A stretch of 64,000 bases of DNA from Gp13-AA77 sp035949375 (GTDB lineage: Bacteria; Acidobacteriota; Terriglobia; UBA7540): assembly GCA_035949375.1 (NCBI GenBank), contig DASZIG010000062.1, positions 1 through 64,000 of the forward strand, written 5' to 3'. The translations under genes were made by a program, and so were the position numbers. This document shows positions 1 to 9,166 of this stretch, one piece after another; position 1 is the stretch's first letter; each line of letters begins with the position of its first letter. Below the pieces are notes generated by a model. That model had not been told where the DNA came from and did not search any database. It saw nothing but the letters and a program-made list of their open reading frames with translations.

Positions 1-819
1 TTTGGGTTTCTCGGCCCGAACGGCGCCGGCAAGAGCACGTCGGTGAAAATGCTACTCGGCCTGACGGCGCCGACGGCAGGACAAGCGACGGTGCTCGGCT
101 GCCCGGTCGGGGATGTCAAGATCCGGCGCCGCATCGGCTTCCTGCCCGAACACTTCCGCTTTTACGACTGGCTCACCGCCGCAGAATTGCTCAACGTTCA
201 CGGGCGCCTTTACGGCATGACGGAGGCGCAGCGCCGCGAGCGGATTCCGGCGCTGCTCGACCTCGTGGGACTCAGTGAGCACCGGCGCCAGCGCGTGCGG
301 GAATTCTCCAAGGGCATGCTGCAGCGGATCGGCCTCGCGCAGGCCCTGCTCAACGAGCCTGATCTCGTGATTCTTGACGAGCCCACTTCCGGGCTTGACC
401 CCGGCGGACGGCGCCTGGTGCGCGACATCATCAAGGCGCAGCGCGAACGAGGCGCGGCCGTGCTGCTGAACTCGCACCTGCTCGGCGAGGTGGAGGTGAC
501 TTGCGACCGCGTGGCCTTCATCAAGCACGGGCGCGTGCTGGAATCGCGCCGCATGGATGCGCTCGCGGCCGGCGAGACACGCGTGCGTCTGCGGGCCGGA
601 AATCTCAACGATGAGGTCTTGAGCGGCCTCGCGCGCTGGGCCTCGGCCGTGACTCCGAACGGCCATCGCTTCACCCTGACCGTCCCATCCGCCGACGTGC
701 TGCCCGAGGTCACGCGTTACCTGGTTGCGCACAGTGTGGATCTTTACGAGCTCACCCCGGAGAAAAAATCTCTTGAGGACCTGTTTCTGGAGATCGTGGG
801 CAGCGAAGGAGGCCTGTAG
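1..819 (+). CDS. ABC transporter ATP-binding protein (5' truncated by window edge)
   Basis: The reading frame is open from base 1, so the N-terminus lies outside the window. The first visible residues already form the Walker A loop (GPNGAGKS). The family signature appears in the divergent form FSKGM around residue 102, Walker B is LVILDEPTSGLDP, and the H-loop histidine is in LLNSHLLGE. The last ~80 residues form the small C-terminal extension typical of ABC-2 exporter ATPases and end near EDLFLEIVG. The protein would power export or membrane remodelling with the permease encoded directly downstream, whose GTG start overlaps this stop codon by one base. The substrate cannot be read from the sequence. 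Confidence 0.93.
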   Translation, partial: FGFLGPNGAGKSTSVKMLLGLTAPTAGQATVLGCPVGDVKIRRRIGFLPEHFRFYDWLTAAELLNVHGRLYGMTEAQRRERIPALLDLVGLSEHRRQRVREFSKGMLQRIGLAQALLNEPDLVILDEPTSGLDPGGRRLVRDIIKAQRERGAAVLLNSHLLGEVEVTCDRVAFIKHGRVLESRRMDALAAGETRVRLRAGNLNDEVLSGLARWASAVTPNGHRFTLTVPSADVLPEVTRYLVAHSVDLYELTPEKKSLEDLFLEIVGSEGGL

Positions 820-1649
820 TGGGCGCCTGGGTGATGGCGGGAGTGACGTTTCGCGAAGCGGCGCGCAAGAAGCTCCTGCTGATGGCGCTCCTCGCGGGCG
901 TGGCTTTCATCGCCCTGTTCAGCACCGGCTTGCACTTTCAGGTCAGGGACCTCCGCAGCCAACACGTGCCGCGTTTGGTCACGCAGGAAGCGGAACGGGC
1001 CTTCATCATGATGGGCCTGTACGCGGTGGATATCATAGCGGTGGTGCTCACGGCGCTCACCTCGGTCGACACGCTCTCCGGCGAGATCAGCTCGGGCACG
1101 ATTCAAGCCGTGGCCACGAAACCGATCAGCCGTCGCCAGATTCTGATCGGAAAGTGGCTGGGATTCGTGGCCATGCTGACGATCTATGTAGCGCTCATGG
1201 TCGGCGGCATCCTTGGGATGGGGCACTGGTTGAGCGGCATCGTGCCCCGCAATCTGATGCTCGGCGCGGCTCTCATCTGGATCGAGTGTGTGCTGATCCT
1301 GAATCTGACCTTGTTCTTCGGCACCGCATTCTCCACCCTCACCAACGGCGTGCTGGTGCTCGGCCTGCACGGCATCGCATTTCTCGGAGGCTGGATCGAA
1401 CAAGCCGGCGCCGTTCTGCACTCGCCGCGCACCGTGACCCTCGGCATTGTGTCGAGCGTGATCATGCCGAGCGAATCGCTGTGGCGCCGCGCCGCATTCG
1501 AGATGCAGTCGCCCATCGTGGGCGCGCTCAACATCTCGCCGTTCAGCAACGCCTCGGTGCCGAGCACGGCCATGATCGGCTATGCCGCCGTCTATATGGT
1601 GTTGGTGCTGGCCTTCGCGGTGAGACGGTTCGGCCGGCGCGATCTGTGA
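819..1649 (+). CDS. ABC-2 type transporter permease
   Basis: A 276-residue integral membrane protein with about six hydrophobic segments (near residues 20-40, 65-85, 110-130, 140-165, 170-190 and 245-270). A conserved stretch after the second segment (SGEISSGTIQAVATKPISRR) is the usual cytoplasmic coupling motif of ABC-2 and NosY-like permeases. The start is GTG, and its G is the last base of the upstream ATPase stop codon, so translation is coupled. It is the membrane half of the exporter. NosY/GldA-like relatives are the closest style match, but no copper or gliding genes are nearby to fix a substrate. Confidence 0.9.
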   Translation: MGAWVMAGVTFREAARKKLLLMALLAGVAFIALFSTGLHFQVRDLRSQHVPRLVTQEAERAFIMMGLYAVDIIAVVLTALTSVDTLSGEISSGTIQAVATKPISRRQILIGKWLGFVAMLTIYVALMVGGILGMGHWLSGIVPRNLMLGAALIWIECVLILNLTLFFGTAFSTLTNGVLVLGLHGIAFLGGWIEQAGAVLHSPRTVTLGIVSSVIMPSESLWRRAAFEMQSPIVGALNISPFSNASVPSTAMIGYAAVYMVLVLAFAVRRFGRRDL

Positions 1650-1683
1650 GCCCGGCGCGGCGGTGGAGACAAGCAGGGCTAGC

Positions 1684-1968
1684 CTAGACCGGATGGCGGT
1701 TGTTGGCGGTAAAAATCACCCCCACCACCGCCATGATGACGCCCCACCAGATGGCCGAATGCAGGTCTTCGAGGACCGTTCCGGGAGGATGTGACAGGTC
1801 GTAAACGCCCTCGAAGAAGATCATCACGCCGTAAAGGATCAAAATGATCCCGATGAAGAACCATACCGGGAGCATGCGATGCTTCTCGGAAGGGTTATCC
1901 ATCACCGCAACTCCGATGCGGCGGGGCGGGTCGCCACCGGGACGCGACAGTTTGGGATTGGTCTTCAT
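1684..1968 (-). CDS. small two-TM membrane protein of unknown function
   Basis: A 94-residue protein with two hydrophobic helices (about residues 35-53 and 70-87) separated by a short polar loop (EGVYDLSHPPGT). It starts 7 bases after the stop of the sodium symporter gene, so it is very likely in one transcript with it. The N-terminal 22 residues are Arg/Pro-rich. An alternative ATG at 1902 has a better GGAG at 8-base spacing and would remove them. No family was recognised. A helper or accessory protein for the symporter is possible but is inference from position only. Confidence 0.65.
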   Translation of the reverse strand: MKTNPKLSRPGGDPPRRIGVAVMDNPSEKHRMLPVWFFIGIILILYGVMIFFEGVYDLSHPPGTVLEDLHSAIWWGVIMAVVGVIFTANNRHPV

Positions 1969-1975
1969 TTAAGCC

Positions 1976-3691
1976 CTACCAGAAAATGTACTGCAAGACG
2001 AGGAAGATCACCAGAGCCACGCCCGCCCAGAAGATCGGGCGCTTGAGCAGGGGCAGGTCGCCTTCACTCGGCAGTTCGGTCTCACCATAGACCAGGCCCT
2101 TGAGCGCCTCGGCCGGGCGGGGCTTGGTCAGGAAGCTCACCACGATCGTAATGGTGACGCAAATCAAATATGACCAGAGAGCGCGATACATGTTTTCCGC
2201 CATGGGCTTGGCGTCGCTCGAGAGCGCGAAGACAGCCAGCATATTCGGGTTCAGCTTCACCCAAATAAACATGCCGACGGACGACACGATTCCGGCCAGC
2301 AGTCCCCAGAAGGCTCCGGCGGCGCTGATGCGCTTCCAGAGCATGCCGAGCAGCACGGTTCCGAACAGGGGCGCGATGTAGAAGCTGAAGAGCGCCTGAA
2401 TGTAGTCCATGATGCTTGCGAACTGCATCACGATGTAGGCCGCGCCGATGGCGAGCACGATCCCCACGATCGTGCAGATACGCCCCATGGTGACGTAGTG
2501 CTTGTCGGGCGCGTCTTTGCGGATGAAAGCCCGGTAGAGGTCATAGGTCCAGACCGTGGAAAAGGCGCTGATGTTGCCCGCCATGCCCGACATGAAGCCG
2601 GCGATCAGGGCCGTGATTCCGAGGCCGAGCAACCCCGGACCGCAGTAGCGCGCCAGCATCAGCGGCAGAACCTCGTTGTAACTGTGCAGGCTGGGATCGG
2701 CCGAGGCGGCGCTCTGCGGGACGAGGTGAAAAGGCAGAACGGCGAGCCCGAGCAGGCCGGGGAGGATCACGATGAAAGGAACGGCCATCTTGAAAAACGA
2801 ACCGAGCACCGGGGCCATCTTGGCGGCGCGCACGTCCTTGGCGGCGAGCACGCGTTGGACCACCAGAAAGTCCGTGGTCCAGTAACCCATGGCGAGCGTC
2901 ATGCCCAGCCCGAACACAATCCCGGTCCACTGAATGCCCATGGGATTATCTTTGAAGTGGCCGAGCACCCGCCACATGTGCGTGTAATCCTGCCCGGGGA
3001 AGTTGTGCTGGATGCGCGCCACCAGTCCCGACCAGCCGCCCGCGTCGATCAGCCCCAGGATGGGGATCAGCAGAGCGCCGAACCAGATCAGGAAAAATTG
3101 CACGACCTCGTTGAAAATGGCGGAAAACAGCCCGCCCAGCGACACGTAAATCGCGACCGTAAGCGAGGCCACCCAGATGCTGAAATTGAGATTCCACCCG
3201 AGCAGCACCCGCATCACGAGCGCCATGGCGAACATGTCCACGCCCGCGCTCAGCAGGGTCATGATCGCAAAGCAAAAGGCGCTCAGGCCGCTCGCACCCT
3301 CGCCAAACCGGAGCTGCAGATACCCGGGGACGGAGTGGGTCTTTGAGATGTAGTAGAACGGCATCATCACGATGCCGAGAAAGAGCATGGCCGGAATGGC
3401 GCCCACCCAGTACCAGTGCGCCGCCAGGATGCCGTATTGGTAGGCGGAGCCCGCCCAGCCCATCAGTTCCAGGGCGCCCAGGTTGGCGGAGACGAAGCTC
3501 AGGCCCGCCACCCAGGCGGTCATTTCGCGGCCGGCCAGGAAGAAGTCTTCGCCCCTTTTCGTGTAGCGCTTCAGGTAGAAACCGATGCCGAGCACCATCG
3601 CGAAATACACGATGATGACCGCGAAATCGATGGGGTGCGGATTCATGATCCGCGCGCCCGATTCGAGCCATACTCCCAAAGCAGGAATCAT
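1976..3691 (-). CDS. SSS-family sodium:solute symporter
   Basis: A 571-residue polytopic protein with 13-14 predicted membrane helices and the SLC5/SGLT look. Features include an N-terminal helix (FAVIIVYFAMVLGIGFYLKR), an early G-x-D/E-FFLAGR motif, and a sodium-site-like region SFVSANLGALE. It should import a small organic solute with sodium; the family takes sugars, amino acids, inositol or vitamins, and the substrate is unknown here. The first Met is at 3691, but an ATG at 3646 (MNPHPIDF) lies just before the first helix and is the likelier start. Neither has a strong ribosome-binding site. A small membrane protein follows 7 bases downstream. Confidence 0.93.
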   Translation of the reverse strand: MIPALGVWLESGARIMNPHPIDFAVIIVYFAMVLGIGFYLKRYTKRGEDFFLAGREMTAWVAGLSFVSANLGALELMGWAGSAYQYGILAAHWYWVGAIPAMLFLGIVMMPFYYISKTHSVPGYLQLRFGEGASGLSAFCFAIMTLLSAGVDMFAMALVMRVLLGWNLNFSIWVASLTVAIYVSLGGLFSAIFNEVVQFFLIWFGALLIPILGLIDAGGWSGLVARIQHNFPGQDYTHMWRVLGHFKDNPMGIQWTGIVFGLGMTLAMGYWTTDFLVVQRVLAAKDVRAAKMAPVLGSFFKMAVPFIVILPGLLGLAVLPFHLVPQSAASADPSLHSYNEVLPLMLARYCGPGLLGLGITALIAGFMSGMAGNISAFSTVWTYDLYRAFIRKDAPDKHYVTMGRICTIVGIVLAIGAAYIVMQFASIMDYIQALFSFYIAPLFGTVLLGMLWKRISAAGAFWGLLAGIVSSVGMFIWVKLNPNMLAVFALSSDAKPMAENMYRALWSYLICVTITIVVSFLTKPRPAEALKGLVYGETELPSEGDLPLLKRPIFWAGVALVIFLVLQYIFW

Positions 3692-3922
3692 TCGGGAACA
3701 CCCCGGGTAAGAGAAGCCGGGCGGGCGATGGAAGTCTTACCTGAGGCTGACGCCGGCGATTCTCGCGGTTCACTCCGCATCGTCATTCGTCACCAGAACT
3801 GAAGCTCGGCCAACGCTAATCGAACTGCCCTCAGGTGTCAAGAACCGTTTTCAATTCACAACCGCCATGAAGGACTGCACGGGCCGCGCCAAGGCGCATG
3901 GCCTGAGGTTCTCCATCGAAAA

Positions 3923-4219
3923 TCACACGCACACCATGATGCCGGCGACCGACAGCTTCTTCTGCGCCTCTGGGACAGAATCCACGATCCGATGCTCGGC
4001 CGCAATCTTGACCGCGGCTGGGCCATGAATCACCGCGAGCATCCGCCGATCGCCATCCATAAGCTCGACCGGCACCTGATGAACCTTCACCTGCGCGATA
4101 TCGGCGCCCGAATGCGCGAGTACGTGCCCATCGGCACCGGGGTGATGGATTTCGCCGCCATTGTGGGCCCACTCCTTGACCATCGCGAGATGATGCTGCG
4201 CTTTGAGTATACGCGCCAT
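3923..4219 (-). CDS. possible short or decayed hypothetical protein
   Basis: A 98-residue frame starting at an ATG (MARILKAQ) without a clear ribosome-binding site. The middle (LAVIHGPAAVKIA) faintly recalls the HGPA motif of DsrE/DsrF-like small proteins, but the C-terminal part of that fold (a cysteine-containing strand and final helix) is missing, and the frame stops right after MVCV. It could be a fragment of a DsrE-like gene or a chance open frame. It sits in the gene-poor stretch next to a tRNA remnant, which favours decay. Only weakly supported. Confidence 0.2.
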   Translation of the reverse strand: MARILKAQHHLAMVKEWAHNGGEIHHPGADGHVLAHSGADIAQVKVHQVPVELMDGDRRMLAVIHGPAAVKIAAEHRIVDSVPEAQKKLSVAGIMVCV

Positions 4220-4508
4220 GCCGGTCAACTACCGTCCAAGAACCAGCGAAATCCATGGCGCTGCTGCTCTTCGGCGGATTTCAAGATTTCAATCCTTCGC
4301 GACGGCCGATAGTTAGCCGCCGCGACGATAATCAGTTTGAGGGGTCCATGGAGCTCCGGCGGCCGCCCGGAACGCAGCTTCTTCACTCTCGGCGCAACGG
4401 CCGATTCTGTCTCGATATCACTGGCCATCCCCAGTTCGGCCTCCCTTTCGGCCAGGACCGCCTCATCCCGATCTGGGTAGCGACGCTTGCCCTAATTTGT
4501 GTTGCCTG

Positions 4509-4551
4509 GTTAACCGAAGGGTTCCTGGTTCGAATCCGGGCCGAGGAGCCA
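4509..4551 (+). repeat. 3' part of a tRNA-Asn(GTT) gene, probable attachment-site remnant
   Basis: The 43 bases read as a tRNA from the anticodon to the CCA end: GTT anticodon followed by AA, the 3' anticodon strand CCGA, a short variable loop, a T-arm CCTGG-TTCGAAT-CCGGG that pairs over 5 bp (one T-G), then the 3' acceptor strand CCGAGGA, discriminator G and encoded CCA. This matches the bacterial tRNA-Asn 3' half. The 5' half (acceptor TCCTCGG, D-arm, 5' anticodon strand) is absent: upstream sequence cannot fold into it. A truncation in the anticodon loop is where tyrosine integrases often recombine, so this is best read as an att duplication. No integrase is visible in the window. Confidence 0.75.
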
Positions 4552-4707
4552 ATCCCCTCAATTGCTCAGGATTTCATACCGTAGTGACAGCTGGACGGAA
4601 GGGTGGGGCTGAAAAATCTGCTCGAGAAGTTCGATAGGCTCCTTGCCGCGATGTTCCTGAATTGACCTCCTGGTTTCTTGCTCTTGTCCTCTTGTTCACC
4701 TTGTGGT

Positions 4708-5523
4708 TCATCTTGGTATCTGCGTCCAGGCTGCGATCAGTGAGGGAAACACCACCACGCCGCCGCTGTCAACAACTTCGGCGCGTATTCGCTGCTCCAG
4801 GGTGTCAAGCTCCATCTCGGTCGCGAGCGCCTGTCCTCGTTCGCCCATGGAGTCCAGCAAGGCGGCCGTGAAACCAGCCGCCACTCCGTAACCCTCGAAA
4901 TCGGGCCCACCGCCGATCCTCGCATCGAGGCGCAAGTGGGGCGCCGGCAATCCGGCGGCGACGAAGTATTCATACAGCCGCAGTCCTATCGATGTGTCGC
5001 CACCGGCAGCTTCGACGGTCTCGACGATCCAGCGGTCATTGCGTGTGAATATCGGCAGGTCGTGGAGAGCGCGCACGCCCGTGCAATCAGGTTCTTGAAA
5101 CATCAGGAGGCCGCCAGGACGCAGATTGCTCGTGAGCCTGCGCAGGGTACTGGCAGGATCCGGATAGTACACCAGGATGAATCGTCCGACCACAGCGTCG
5201 AAAGGCTGCTCAAAATCCATTTCAGTGGGATCGCCTTCCCGAAAGGACACGTTCGAATACTGCGCTCCGCGTTTCCTTGCGATTTCCAGTACCTCCGGCA
5301 TCCGGTCCACTCCGATAACCGTGCCTCCGGGTCCGACAATTTCAGCCGCCAGGAAGGCCACCGCCCCGGTTCCCGTGCCGACGTCCAGCACACGCATCCC
5401 AGGCTCGAGGCCGGCTTCGTGCAGAGCCTGCCGCGTGAAGGTCTCGTAGAGCCGAGCCTGGCGGTCCAGCCAGCGAAAAGCGAGGTGGGTCGTAAGAGGG
5501 TACTTGGTCGAGGTTTGCGTCAT
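4708..5523 (-). CDS. class I SAM-dependent methyltransferase
   Basis: A 271-residue protein of the UbiE-like small-molecule methyltransferase type. The SAM-binding motif I is MRVLDVGTGTGAVAFLAA around residue 45, followed by an acidic residue ending the second strand (GVDR), a motif II region (FDAVVGRFILVYYPDP) and a post-II loop (LRPGGLLMFQEPD). The start at 5523 is set by AAGGAG seven bases upstream; longer in-frame extensions run into the receptor gene and are rejected. It lies 17 bases after the TonB-dependent receptor stop, so the two probably share a transcript. The acceptor substrate is unknown. Confidence 0.88.
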   Translation of the reverse strand: MTQTSTKYPLTTHLAFRWLDRQARLYETFTRQALHEAGLEPGMRVLDVGTGTGAVAFLAAEIVGPGGTVIGVDRMPEVLEIARKRGAQYSNVSFREGDPTEMDFEQPFDAVVGRFILVYYPDPASTLRRLTSNLRPGGLLMFQEPDCTGVRALHDLPIFTRNDRWIVETVEAAGGDTSIGLRLYEYFVAAGLPAPHLRLDARIGGGPDFEGYGVAAGFTAALLDSMGERGQALATEMELDTLEQRIRAEVVDSGGVVVFPSLIAAWTQIPR

Positions 5524-5540
5524 GGGTGTTCTCCTTCGGG

Positions 5541-8500
5541 CTAAAATTGCAACTTTGCTGCGTATTGAATCTCTCGCGCATTGAACACGTCCCTGGGACT
5601 GAACAGGAGCGTGGGAAGGGTGAATCCGGCCAGGGGTTGAGGCGCGGCGTTCGGACATGCCAGAATGTCGCCGCTGCCGCACGTCGTGTTGAGGTCCTTG
5701 ATGTTGACCCGGTTGAAGGCGTTGAATGCGTCCAGGGTCAATTCCAGGTTTAGACGTTCTCTGAGCTTGACCACCCGCCCCAGTCTGAAATCGACATCGC
5801 CAAACCCCGGGCCTATATAGCTGTTTCTCGAGAGCGGGCAGCCGGCCGGGCATCCGGGCGAGCCCGCCGGATACCCCGGGCGGTCGTTCAGCGGGTTACC
5901 GTCCATATTGAGGTCGTCTCCGGCGTAGATGGTATAAGGCGTCCCACTCTGAATCGTAACCACCGCGTCGAACGTGGTCCCGCGCAGAACGCGCACGCTC
6001 GATGGAGCGGCGCCCATGAAGCTCAGCACAAACCGGTTCCTAAGATCCTGACGCGAGAGCGCTTTCTCCAGCCCCAGGCTCGTCTGGGGAAAATCCCCGA
6101 GATTACTGAACGAGTCCACGTCGGATATCGTCTTCGAGTAGGTATAGCTCCCATCCAGGCCTAAATTGCGCGCAAAACGCTTCTCCACTTCCAGCGTGCC
6201 GCCGTTGTAGTTGGAAAAACCCCCGTTATGGATCACGAAGAAGTCTCCGAGCGCCGGATAGAGCAACTGGGTCGAGTACATCGGCGTGCCGTCAGGTTCC
6301 GTCTGCCCGGAAAACGGAGCATTGAGGTTCGTCGTTACGGCCAGCAGATTCGGCGCCCGCACAAAGAGGTACCCCACCTTCAGAACCACGTTCGTCGAAA
6401 ACTGTTGCGAGATCTGCAAGCTGGCCTGGTAGCTGAAAGGATTTTCCATCGCGCCGGCCTTGTTCACGGACAGGTTCGACGTACACGTCGGTGGAACCTC
6501 AGTGAGGCACGACGGCTGCGGAACGGCTCCCGTCTCGAGCAAATTAATGGCAGCGGCCGAAGGGGCGCCCAGTCCTCCTTGAGCAGGGGTTACCGTGGCC
6601 TGATCGAATAGACCGGCGACGGGAGCGACACCCGGAAATAGAGTGCTGGCCCCGGGTTCGTTACCCCGGCTGATATCCTGAGCGACGTTAAATACCTGGC
6701 CCACGCTGCCAGCCACGCGGTCTGTGAAGATTCCGAAACCTGCCCGCACTGCCGTGTTTGCCTTGGGTGAATACGCCAAGCCAATCCGCGGCTGAAAATT
6801 CCCGAGATCGTTCTGGGTGGCAAACGGGCGGGGATAAGTCTCGAAATCCGAGCGCAATCCATAGGTCAGAGAAAACTTTGGCGCGACCTTCCACTGATCC
6901 TGAGCGAAGAAGCCGTACGCGTTGTACGGAAAGTGGAAGCGGGTCGCATTTTGCCACGCCGCCGGAACGGCTGAGTTCCACGACGTGCTGTAGGCCGGCT
7001 GAGAAGTGGCGCCAACAAGAAAAGGCCACCAGAAAACCACCGGGCCGTTTTCGAGGCTGTTCGAAGTTGGACCGAACTGCAGCAGCGCGCTCACGCTCGG
7101 AAAGATGATCCGCGCCGGGAAGAACAGATCCCACGTGCAGTTGTCGATCAGGCGGTTGAAATCGACACCCGCCTTAATCATGTGGCTGCCCGCCTGGTGC
7201 GAGAGGCTGTCTGAAAGCTGGACCCGATCCTCTCTATAGGAGTCAAAGTCGCTGTATGTCTTGCCGATCAGAAGCAGGTTGGAAACCTCGAGCGCGGGCT
7301 CGTCGCTGACGGGCGCGTAGCCGAAGTTCCGGCGGGCCCACTGCACGCGGAGGTCGTTCAGTGTTTGGCCTGAAATGCCGGCCGTGTCATCCGCCACGAG
7401 CGCCTGATCGGCCACCGTCGAATTGCGGGCCGCCGACGACATCACCGAGTCCCGCCCGCCGCCGCCGGGGAAATTTAGCGTAGCGGAGCCCGTGTCGTTA
7501 TACCGGAGTGAGATGTTATGGCCGCTCCTCGGAGAGTAATCGAGCTTGGCGAGGCCCTGATCGTAATTTGCCGTCCGGACCTGGTTCACCGTCTCCGGCA
7601 CCAACCCCGGGAATTGGCTGAGAACACGGTTCACAGCCGTAACGACCGCCGGAGTGAGGAATTGGGCGAAATTGTTGGACTCCCGGTGGCGTTGCCCTTC
7701 GTAATTGACGAAGAAGAAGGCTTTCTGCTTCTTCAGCGGACCGCCCAGAGTGGCGCCGAACTGGTTCTGCCGCAGAACATAGCTGTCAGGCTGCGCCAGA
7801 AGCGGGACGGCATCGAGCGCGTTGTTGATCCCGTAGTAGTAAAGCGATCCATGCGTCTCGTTCCCTCCGGACCTGGTGACGATATTGACGGACCCTGAGA
7901 GGCTGGGGCCGTACTCGGCCAGGTACGTGCTGTTCAGCACGCGGAACTCCTGTACCGCCTCCTGCGACGGTGTCGCCCTGGGCAGGCCGGTAAAGGTCTG
8001 AACGTTGTCCACACCGTCCACCTGAATCATGGTGCTGAGCTCAGACTGCCCGCCAAAGCTTAGCCGAGGCACGGCTGAAATGCCGACGCCCGAGTCGGGT
8101 TCCTTGAAGGCGCCTCCCCCAACGTTCTCGCGCCCCAGGTGAACGCCCGTGTCGAGCTTCACAAAATCCACGAAGTTGCGTCCCAGGTCCGGCAAGGATT
8201 GGATTTGCTGAAGTCCGACCACGCGACTTATCCCCGTCCCGGTTGGCTCGATTAGCGGCGGGTCCGAGGTCACCGTGATCTGCTGATTGACGTCGCCGAC
8301 GGTGAGTTCCAGATCGATAGCCGCCGTCTCGGCCACCGCCAGTTCTAGCGAGCTTTGCACCACGGTTTTGAAGCCTGGCTTGGCGGCGCGCAGCTCATAG
8401 TTGGCGGGCTTAAGATCGAGCACGCTGTACCTGCCTTCGTTATCGGTCGTGTCCAATCGAACCTCACTCGTCGTAAGGTTGGTGAGCCGAATCTCGACCC

Positions 8501-8630
8501 CGGACATCACCTGCTGTTGCTGGTCCGTCACCACGCCTGAAACGGACGCGGCCGGTGTCTGCCCGTGGGCAGGTCCCGTGAATAGTAGAGTGAAAAGCCC
8601 AACTGCTCGTATAGTGCCGCTCCTTCCCAT
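5541..8630 (-). CDS. Oar-like TonB-dependent outer membrane receptor with carboxypeptidase-regulatory domain
   Basis: A 1029-residue outer membrane protein. A signal peptide (cut after about AHG-QTP, residue 24) is followed by a carboxypeptidase-regulatory-like beta-sandwich (about residues 28-110), a plug-type domain (about 120-230, including TIQVDGVDNVQTF) and a long beta-barrel ending in aromatic Phe (KLQF), the usual sorting signal. The size and domain order match the Oar/CarboxypepD_reg receptors abundant in Acidobacteriota, thought to import large oligosaccharides or other polymers. Start ATG is preceded by an AGAGGGGGG stretch. The upstream interval carries repeated 10-mers that may be regulator sites. 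The transported ligand is unknown. Confidence 0.9.
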   Translation of the reverse strand: MGRSGTIRAVGLFTLLFTGPAHGQTPAASVSGVVTDQQQQVMSGVEIRLTNLTTSEVRLDTTDNEGRYSVLDLKPANYELRAAKPGFKTVVQSSLELAVAETAAIDLELTVGDVNQQITVTSDPPLIEPTGTGISRVVGLQQIQSLPDLGRNFVDFVKLDTGVHLGRENVGGGAFKEPDSGVGISAVPRLSFGGQSELSTMIQVDGVDNVQTFTGLPRATPSQEAVQEFRVLNSTYLAEYGPSLSGSVNIVTRSGGNETHGSLYYYGINNALDAVPLLAQPDSYVLRQNQFGATLGGPLKKQKAFFFVNYEGQRHRESNNFAQFLTPAVVTAVNRVLSQFPGLVPETVNQVRTANYDQGLAKLDYSPRSGHNISLRYNDTGSATLNFPGGGGRDSVMSSAARNSTVADQALVADDTAGISGQTLNDLRVQWARRNFGYAPVSDEPALEVSNLLLIGKTYSDFDSYREDRVQLSDSLSHQAGSHMIKAGVDFNRLIDNCTWDLFFPARIIFPSVSALLQFGPTSNSLENGPVVFWWPFLVGATSQPAYSTSWNSAVPAAWQNATRFHFPYNAYGFFAQDQWKVAPKFSLTYGLRSDFETYPRPFATQNDLGNFQPRIGLAYSPKANTAVRAGFGIFTDRVAGSVGQVFNVAQDISRGNEPGASTLFPGVAPVAGLFDQATVTPAQGGLGAPSAAAINLLETGAVPQPSCLTEVPPTCTSNLSVNKAGAMENPFSYQASLQISQQFSTNVVLKVGYLFVRAPNLLAVTTNLNAPFSGQTEPDGTPMYSTQLLYPALGDFFVIHNGGFSNYNGGTLEVEKRFARNLGLDGSYTYSKTISDVDSFSNLGDFPQTSLGLEKALSRQDLRNRFVLSFMGAAPSSVRVLRGTTFDAVVTIQSGTPYTIYAGDDLNMDGNPLNDRPGYPAGSPGCPAGCPLSRNSYIGPGFGDVDFRLGRVVKLRERLNLELTLDAFNAFNRVNIKDLNTTCGSGDILACPNAAPQPLAGFTLPTLLFSPRDVFNAREIQYAAKLQF

Positions 8631-9166
8631 GAGTCCCCCCTCTGCGCCTACTGAATGAGCTATCCCTACCGAGAGACGGCGGCCAGGCAGCCTAGGGAAG
8701 GTGTATCACGATGTTCTCATCCTGCAAGTTAAATGTGTGCGCGAATCCTGCTATTTATATACAAATCCTGCTACGCGAAATAATCGGCGGTCGCGGGCAC
8801 CCGTTTGGGTCTCTTCGAGGTGAAGAGCCGTGATGTGGAAGTCCTCCCAATTCAGGCCGAATCGAGCGTATTTATCGCAGACCATAGCAAGAGTTGACTA
8901 CAAATAGCAGGATTTGCCTATAAATTCGACTTGCCAAGCGCCAGCCTCATGGTAAACCAAGCCTATGGCGAAGGTCTGAGAGCCAGCCTGTAGCCGGAGC
9001 CACGGTCGCGGAAATCCGCCCGGCCTGGGGTGCGCCTGGCAGTTGGGAGACGTACTCCTCGCTGACCAGAACCAACCTCAAGCCAGAAGAGCAGTCCCGC
9101 GCTTGCCACTCCGGGCTGGTCCACTCAGGCCTGCGCCAAATTCAACTAGTGATCAGGAGGAAGTAC
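8631..9166. promoter_or_regulatory. divergent intergenic region with repeated AATCCTGCTA sites
   Basis: No gene was found here. The 10-mer AATCCTGCTA occurs at 8744-8753 and again at 8764-8773, exactly 20 bp apart on the same face of the helix. Its reverse complement TAGCAGGATT is at 8905-8914. Each copy has A/T-rich flanks. The arrangement, between the divergent receptor gene and the small secreted-protein gene and next to two AraC-type regulator genes, fits binding sites for an AraC-family protein, whose half-sites are typically about two turns apart. The assignment to either AraC gene is inference. Confidence 0.45.

Larger units (their letters stand above)
3692..4707. other. gene-poor interval around a tRNA remnant
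   Basis: About one kilobase between the symporter and methyltransferase genes with no convincing full-length gene. Short reading frames exist on both strands, but none has codon use, a ribosome-binding site and a recognisable fold together. A second possible short frame on the minus strand, 4225-4428 (67 residues), has a distant GGGAGG and no recognisable family. The interval contains the 3' part of a tRNA-Asn gene at 4509-4551. The combination of decayed reading frames and a tRNA scar suggests an old integration or deletion boundary. Confidence 0.5.

Noticed and set aside
4479..4551. Complete tRNA-Asn gene
   Set aside because: The T-arm and 3' acceptor fit well, but no 5' acceptor strand TCCTCGG, D-arm or 5' anticodon strand is present upstream, so only the 3' part is called.
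4255..4584. 109-residue plus-strand frame
   Set aside because: It runs through the tRNA-Asn remnant, lacks a ribosome-binding site and has no recognisable domain.
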